A DNA stretch of 36,845 nucleotides from Minisyncoccota bacterium (GTDB lineage Bacteria > Patescibacteriota > Minisyncoccia > Phycocordibacterales > UBA918): NCBI GenBank assembly GCA_022841645.1, contig JALHRC010000002.1, positions 1 to 36,845 of the forward strand, read 5' to 3'. The position numbers and the translations under genes were made by a program. The number at the start of each line of letters is the position of its first letter. The first letter of the stretch is position 1. Positions 12,101 to 21,100 of the stretch are shown here, piece after piece. Below the pieces are notes generated by a model. It did not search any database. It was not told where the DNA came from and was given only the letters and a program-made list of their open reading frames with translations.

Positions 12101-15100
12101 ATGGTGATGATTTGCGCGTTACCCAGAGTGATGGCGTAACAGAAGTGCCGATTGAGCTGGTTTCGATTAATACTGGCACTACTGATGGCGAATTTTACTT
12201 CCGAGCCACTACACTTTCTTCGACCACGAACAGCACATACTATTTGTACTACGGTAATGGGTCGGCTAGTGCGTATGCGTCAACTAGTGCCTTTGGTGCT
12301 CGTAATGTCTGGAGTAGCAATTATCGAGTAGTTGCGCACTCAGGCGATCTCACCACTGCCACCATCCTTAACAGCGCAATGGCGACGAGCGGCACTAAAA
12401 CTAGTGCTGGGAACCCAGCCGTCACCACGAGTGGTCGAGTGGGGAGTGCACAAGACTTTAGTACTGACTCGGTGCAGTTTGCTGGTAATGTCGTAGAGAA
12501 TCAGAATCAGTACAGCGTGTCGATGTGGTTTAACGCTGACGCGTTGACGGGTGGTAATGCTGATGAACAGAGCTTCGGGCGTTCGCTGTATGGTATTTCA
12601 GCGTCAGGCGCACCGTACCAATGGCTGCGGGTAGGAGGTACAGCAAACCCTGACGAACTTACTCTTTGTGCTTACACGAACAGTACCACCTGTAATGTCT
12701 CGACTGGAGCTGACGTAGTGACGGGTACGTGGTATCACGTGTCAGTCAACGCCGTTGACGCGGGTGCCACCACACTACGTGTCAATGGAGTGGAGCGGCT
12801 TTCCTTTACCAATCCTGGGGATGGAACTGTCAGTGCCAACTTTACACTTAGTGACCTACGTCCCACCCGCGGTATTAACTGGGACGGTCGAATTGACGAA
12901 GTTCGGGTCGCCAATGTAACGCGTAGCAATGCCTGGCGTGACGCTGAGTACCGAAACATCGCTACCACCTCTACGTTCTATAGTGTCGGTGCAGCCGAGG
13001 CGTCACGAGCGCGTAATTTTAGTGATGCCACTGTAACAATGCTAGGTAACTTTGTTCTTGAAAGCGGCGGTGACGCACTCTTGCCAGCGGGCACCTTGAG
13101 CGTCGGTGGCTCATTTGATAACGACGCAACCTTCGACGCCCGTGGCGGCACGGTTCGATTTAACTCAACAGCGGGTGCTGAAACTATTGCGGCGGGTACC
13201 ACCTCACCGTTTGCCACCCTAGAATTTAATAGTGCGACAGGAGATTTCACTCTTACCGAAAACGCTACCGCAACAGTCGCGGTCAATCTGACCAATGCCG
13301 CCCAATTTACGCTTCAAAGTAGTCGGGCGCTTACGGCACTGGGTACATTTACCAATGCTGCCAGTGGAACCATCACGACCTGGACCGGGTCACTCTTGGT
13401 GCTTGGTAGTGGTAGCTCTACGACCCTCAACGCGAAGACACACGGCGGTGATAGCTACGGTACGTTGCGCGCCGCGTCTTCGACACTGGTGCGCATGTGG
13501 AATTCGCAAGCGACCACGTACCAAACCGAAGGGGCTACTGGCGCGATTTATTCCCAAGACCATGCAGCCGTCGATGGTGATCTCTACATTTATGGTAACT
13601 ACGCACGAACGACCGGAACTGAACATTGGAGCTATGCGACTGATTTCGATGGTACGGCGCTTGGTACCTCTACGAGTCGACAAGTGGACGTTAGAATTGC
13701 CTCTAGTTCATCGGTAGTAGTTGCCACCTCAACCCTGTCGGTGGTTGGAGTGGCTACTGCCTCGACAACTGTTGCCGCACAAAGTGGTGCGTACACACTC
13801 CGTGCGAGTCTGGCGACAGTCACGGCGCAATATTTTAGTGTGTCAGATACCGACAATAGTGGCCTCCAACTTACTGCTTCAACAACACTTGCTACCTTTA
13901 CCGACGGCGCGTTTACCGTAACTCCGCTTCGTACTGGCATATCGGTTGATGGGGCCACTGTAAATCGCAACGCCAGTGGGCAGTTCTTCCGCATATCGTT
14001 TAGCACGACCACCCCGGGGCTGGCGAGTAACGTCACGCTTACAAGCTCATCATCAAATTTCATTTGGTTTAGACAAGGTAGTGGTAATCTCTACGGTGAG
14101 GCGTTCGATGCTGGAGACGACAATCCGGGTTCGCTCCGCTTCGATGACTCGTCGTACCTTATTACTGTGTCGGGTACGGTGTACAGTGACGACGGCACAA
14201 CGACCATGGGTGCTCCGGTATGTAATGGAACAACACCTAATGTACGGATAATCGTAGATGGTGGCAGCTATGCTTCGTCTACTCCCTGTAACGCTAGCAC
14301 GGGGGCGTACAGCTTCCCGAGTGTGGCGTACGTTGGTGATCCAAAAGTGGTGGTATTCCTTGATCTTGGTAGCACCACGCAGCGGGCGGCCACATTCTCT
14401 AAGACACTTACCACCAACGTGACCAATATGCACATCTATGGCAATCGGCTAATTGTGCGTCACGAGGACACGGCAGCGCTTACCATTACTGACTTGGCTA
14501 ATTACGATAACGATAACGAAGCCGACCTGCCTTATATTGCAACCACTGGAGCCACCAACACCCTCACTGTTTTGCCGCTGACTGAACTATATGTTTGGAA
14601 CGGGAAGACTTTTGCGCCGGGTGGCAATGTGACACTTGCGGGCAACGGTAATAGCAATGGCTACGAAGGTACGCTGCAGCTTGGTGCAAACGCAGCATTT
14701 ACTGCTACAGGAACCGAAACCCACACGTTGGCTGGACGTTTGGTGCTGGGTTCGCTTGCAACCATTACCCCTGCTTCATCAACTATAGTTTTCAATGCGA
14801 CAACCAGTGGTAAAAGTATCACGGGTACCAGCACGATAGCTTTCAACCGCCTACAATTTAACGGCGTGGGCGGTACGTGGAATATCGGCGCCAATCTGCT
14901 GGTGTATGAAAATATGTACATTGATAACGGAATTGTGACCGGTACCGGCAGCCTCACGCTGCCGTGGGGTAGTCTTCTCGGTAATGGCACGCTCTCACTC
15001 GGCGGCGGCACTGTGCATCTCTATCGAACCAATACGCTTGGTGGTACCTCACCGTGGACGTTTAACAATCTCACCCTTGGTAACGGATCGGTTGTTGGTA

Positions 15101-18100
15101 CCACCTCGCCGGCTGGTACGGCTACCACAACCATTGCGGGTGTGCTCACCATTAGCGGTGCCCATTTCCTTGACAGCAACGATTCTCGCTGGGATCTCTC
15201 TGGTACAGGTACGGTACTGGTTGAGAGTGGCACTTTCCTTGAGGATACCAGTACCCTTCGTTACAGTGGTGCCGGCGCCAATGTAACCGCCACTGATTAC
15301 TACAACCTCGTAGTAAATGCTGGGGTGGCTGCCCCCACCTTTACAGCACTTTCAGGTGGCATAGTAGTACGCGGTGACTTGCAGGTCGGCGGGGCAACTA
15401 CCACCACTTTTACCCTTACAGCCAACGATCCACTCTTTGAAGTCCGCGGAAATGTATATGTCGCAAGCAACGGGACTCTAGTTGGTAGCAACAGTGCGCT
15501 ACTCACTGTTTTGGGTAGCTGGGACAATGACGGTGTATTTACGAGCAGTGGCGGCAGCGTACGCTTTGCCGGTACTGGTTCTACTACCATTGCAGCTGGT
15601 CAATCAAGTTTTGGATCGCTCGATGTTAATGGAACAGGAGCATTTACCTTCACCGAATCGGCCACCACCACGGGGGCACTTACGCTTACTAATCACAGTT
15701 CGTTTACCGTTGCTTCGGGACAGACACTGGCGGTAGGTGCACAATTCACCAATGTTCTGGCTGGTGCTGCTACCACCTGGACAGGTGCCACCTTGCATCT
15801 GTTTGGAAGCGGCACATTTGAGATCAACGCTTCGACCACGAGCGATACCTATAACGTACTCTCTGTTGCTGCTGGTACCCAGGTGCGAATGTGGAACTCA
15901 AGCGCGGCTTCCTATGCGGTGAATTCAACTGGCTCACTTTATTCAATGGATCATGCTGGAAACGATGGTGATCTTTATATCTACGGTCAGCTCGTGCGGG
16001 CAAGTGGTACTGATCATTGGAGCTATGCCACCGACTTTGACGGTACCGCACTGACAACTGGTCGTGGGGTAGATGTGTACTTTGCGTCAGGAGCGAGTGC
16101 TCGCTTTACAGCCGGTGGCCTTTCTGTCATTGGCTCGAGTACTGCTTCAACTACTTTACAAAACCAAGGATCAGGAACGTACGCTATGGTAGTTGAGGGC
16201 ACGGCATCAACTTCGTGGGATCGTGTCGTCATTCGCGATGTTAATGCTTCAGGTATTGTATTTTCTGGCACGCCAACGGTTGTGGACTTTTCACGGACTG
16301 ATCACTTAGTCAAAATTAACAGTGGCACCGCACTTACCATTGGTGGGACGGTGATTAATCAAAATCCAGCCAAGAACTTTGCGAGTAACATTTTTGAGGC
16401 TGATACTGGTGTTACTGGTGCCACCAACGTGACCGCGACTGGCACGGCTACTGCTGCCTGGCGCTTTACCGGTCACTCGGGTGATATTGCTGGAGAAGGA
16501 TACGATGTTGACCCTGACGGTGATCCGGGATACGTGGTATGGGACGATTCGGCGGCACTTATTACTGTTTCGGGCAATGTCTACAGTGACGAGGGGAGCA
16601 CCGTTTCCTCAGTCTGTGACGGTGTTGCAACGGTGGTACGGCTCGTGGTGGCTGGCCTCACCAATTACAACGCAACCTGTAGTCCAGCTACGGGGGCCTT
16701 TAGCATTCCTAACGTTGCTTACAATACGAATGACACGCTAACTCTTTTCCTCAACGGCACCACTCCCAAGGCAGCGACGGTATCAATCGATCCAATTTCT
16801 TCTATAGCCAATTTACATCTCTATGAACGGCGCGTAGTTGTTCGACATGAAGGAACGGACCCAATAACTATTGATGACATGGCAGTTTATGATAGTAGCG
16901 ACGATGCCGATATCCCGTTTACTGCGGTTAGTGGAGCACCCGACACACTCTCAATTTCTGCTGACCGCAAACTGATTGTTTGGACAGGCAAGACTTTTGC
17001 GCCGGGTGGCAATGTCACAGTACTCGGAGGCGGTAGCGGTGATGCGGTTGATGGTACTTTTGAAGCGCAAACCAACGCTACGTTCCGTACGTCGGGTAGC
17101 GAGGCGCACTCAATAGGGGGTAGTTTCACCTTTGCTACTGGAGCAAGTTTTGTCCCGGCCCAGTCAACAATTACGTTTACTACTTCCGGAGCCGTTCGGA
17201 CAATCGATATCAACGCTGGTAGTTTCTACAACACCACCTTCTCAGGCAGTGGCAGTTGGACAGTGACAGATCCAACACTTACGCTCGGTGGTACCTTCGC
17301 ACAGAGTGCTGGGATCGTGACCTTCCCGACCGGCACAACAACTATTGGTCGCGCATTTAACGTTACGGGTGGTACGTTTGCTGTAAACGGTAGCCCACTC
17401 TCCTTTATTGCCACGACCACGGGGCAAACCGTTCGCTTTGGTAACTCTGCTGTCGCCGCGCTTACCTTTAGTGGGGTTGGTGGTGGATGGAATATGACCG
17501 ATACACATGCCACCGCCAGTCGATCGATTACCGTGACAGCAGGCACACTGTCTCTACCTTCAGGGAACCTAGCTGTTGGTGGAAGTTTTGAAAATAGAGG
17601 CGGTACGATTGCGCACAATACCGCTGATTTGATAATGACGAGCACGTCCTCGGCAGTCCTACGTGCAAGTTCGTCAGATCTCTATGCTGTTCGGTTTGTT
17701 GGTGTGGGGCCGTTTACGCTGGCTGACCAGTCGGTCACCTTCCTTGATGACTTTGCTGTAAATGCCGGTAGTGTAACGATTGGAACTGGTACCTTGGCGG
17801 TCGGTGGTTCATTTACTGCTACCGGTGGCACCTTTAGCCACGCCTCGGGGACGGTCTTGCTCAATGCTAGTGCTGGGGGAAAAACGGTAGATCCGGGAAG
17901 CAGTTCCTTCTACAACCTACAAATTGGTGCACCGAGCGGTGGCTACACCATGGGAAGTGCAACGACCACCAATAACTTTACGATTGCGAGCGTCAACTCC
18001 CTTACCGTAAGCAGTGGAGCTCGTGTCCGGGTTGGCGGTGTCTTCACTAATAGTGTTGGCGGGGCAGCGACCACGTGGACTGGGTCGACACTCATCCTAG

Positions 18101-21100
18101 AGAGCGGTACGGCTTTTTCCGTCAACTCACGCACCAACAGCGGTGATGTTTACGGGACGCTGCAGATTGGTGCTAATACTGATGTGCGCACGTGGTACAG
18201 CAGTGCCGCTACCACCTCGGTGGCCGCCTCTGGCTCACTCTATGCCCAAGACCACAATAACGTTAACGGCCACCTTTACATCTGGGGTGATGTAGTCATT
18301 GCTACCACTACAGAGTATTGGAGTTACGCCACCGACTTTGACGGCACAACCCTTACGGGAAGTGAACGGGCTGTGAGTGTGTATATGGCCCCCACTGCTA
18401 CCACTACACTAAGCAGTGGAGCGCTCGAACTTGTAGGCGCCAGCGGTAACGTCACTTCTGTGCAAAGTCAAAGTGCCAGCACCACGTATGCACTACGCGT
18501 ACTGGGGGGCACTCTTAATGCTTCTTACTACAGTATGAGTGATGTGGGGGTAGGTGGTTTACTCCTTTCAGGGACGCCTACTATCACAGATCTTTCAAAT
18601 GGTTACTTTAACTTGGCGGTAAATAGTGAGCCACTTATAACCCTCTCGTCGACCACCCTAAATGCCAACCCCTCAAAAATCTTTGACAACGTTGGTTTCA
18701 ATGCCTCCTCCCCCCTTACGGGAAATAACATTGAATTAGTGGGAGAAACTCCCAACGCTTGGCGATTTACCAATAGCTATGGCAACCTTGGCGGTGAAGC
18801 TAATGACATCGATGGCGTTGATGCGTGTGGCTCACTCCGTTTTGATGATAGTCAGTGTTTGCTTACAGAGCAAACACACGTAAGGTGGCGTCTTGATGAT
18901 GGTGGAGAGGGCGCGCCAACCAGCGAGTGGTTTGACCTTGATTGGGATTACCGAAAACGAATACGCTTGGTATCTGACATTGCTACCAGTACCGCTACTA
19001 CGGCAGTAAAGGTGACCATTACCTACGACAGTGACATGCAGTCGGATTTTGACGACTTACGGTTTACTGCAGCAGACGGCACGACTCTGCTTTCGCACTG
19101 GGTTGAGCGCGCCACTGCATCGGTAAGTGCGGTGGTTTGGGTACGTGTTCCTTCGGTTGTTCCGGACACAACAACTGTCTTTATGTATTATGGAAATACT
19201 ACTGCCTCTACAACTAGTTCTGGAACGAGTACACTGTCAGCAATTGACGACTTTGAGGACAACAATCTTACCGAATATAGTGGTGACACATCACTGTTTC
19301 AAACTGACAGTAGTCCGGTCTATGGTGGTAGTTATGCACTTGAGCCGTCTAACACTTTGGGACGCACCATCGCCGACGGAATTTATCGTACCGATCTATC
19401 AGTAAGCCAAGGACAGGCTGTGCGCTGGATGCAGTACGTCAACGTTAGTGCCCCTGAAGATGATGCCTGTACCTTCTTCGGTGTACAGTCACCAGGTAGC
19501 AACAACCAGAATTACGCAGTTTGCTTACAGCGCTTTGGACCCGATCGTCTCATCCTTGCAAAGAATGTAACTGACAACGATAGTTCAGGAACGGTACTAT
19601 CTACAACATCAGTGACCTATGCGACGGGGTGGTATGAAGTGGAAGTTGATTGGCAAACTGACGACAGTATGGATGTTGCTCTTTACACCGAATCTGGCAC
19701 CCTGGTGGCTACGACGAGTGCCACAGACAGCTCATACACCACTGGCGGAATCGGCTTTGGCTTTTGGATTAATAAAGGGGCATGGGACAGTGTCATGGCT
19801 CGTACCGGTGGTGCGGGAAGACCCCAGGTTTACTTCGGAGCCGAGCAGGTGCCTGGCGGGGCAAGTTGGGCAGCTGACCTTGATGAACCTGGAAGTGCAT
19901 ATGAGCCAGGCAGTGTGGCTCGGCTACGGGTGGCAATTGAAAACTCAGGACTTGATATTACTAACCAGCAGTTCCGCTTAGAATATGCCGCCAAGGGAGC
20001 TGCCCCGACCTGCGAATCAGTGTCAGCAAGCAACTTCGTAACAGTTCCGATACAGGCCTCGTGCGGCAGTTCGCCAATTTGTATGGCCACCTCGTCGTAT
20101 GTCGCTGATGGAGACGTTCTGTCTGATCAGTTATTTGGTACCAACGGCACGTACGTAAGTGGACAGCTGGTAGAGAACCCATCAGTACAAACATCTGCTA
20201 TTGATATTGATCAAAGTTTCTACACTGAACTTGAGTACGTATTGACACCCACCATCAACGCCAGTGACTCTTACTGCTTTAGAGTTACTAATGCTGGGAC
20301 AGAGCTTGACTTTTACGCCAAGGTGGCAGAGCTGGGATTGCAGTTTGACCCAACAATCTCCTCCATCTCATTTAATGGAGGTGCTGCGATTACTTTGACC
20401 CCAGGTACTACCACCGCCGTAGTGGCCACAACCTCGGTCTTTGACTTCAACGGTGGTGCTGACTTGGAACATGCGACAGCTACCTTTTACCGCACGTCCG
20501 TAGGGGCTTCTTGTACCGTCGATAATAACAATTGTTACCGTCTTTCAACAGAAACGGGTGGGTGCTCGTTTAGTAGCTGTAGTGGTAACTCCTGCCAGTT
20601 GACGTGCACAGCGCATGTATACTTCCATGCCGATCCAACTGACTTTGGCACCTACGATGGTCAAGAGTGGTTTGCCTTTATTGAAGCTGAAGATCAGGGT
20701 GGTGGCTACGGCTTCAATTCATCACCTGGGATAGAGCTAGCAACGCTGCGGGCGATTAGTGTTGATGCACTAATCAATTACGGCGCTCTTGAGCCAACCA
20801 CGGACACAGGTGGAGTAAACTCTACGACCACCGTTAGAAACTTAGGCAACGTTGCGCTCGATGTGGAGGTAGAAGGGACAGATCTAAGCGATGGACAATC
20901 GTCAATTATTCCCGTCACCCAACAGAAGTTTTCGACTTCAACCTTTACGTACACGGGCTGCGTGAGCTGTGCACAGTTATCGTCGTCTACTCCTGTAGCG
21001 GCTGGTCTCAATCTCTCAAAGCCTGCCAACATTACACCGCCGGTAGCAGCTGATGTATTCTGGGGTATCGCTGTGCCGTTCGGTATTAATAGCGCCCCCC

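Noticed and set aside
13300-18870. Assembly artefact explaining the super-repeat
   Set aside because: Copies are strongly diverged at the DNA level and unequal in length, unlike an assembly duplication; short identical stretches are too brief to decide otherwise.
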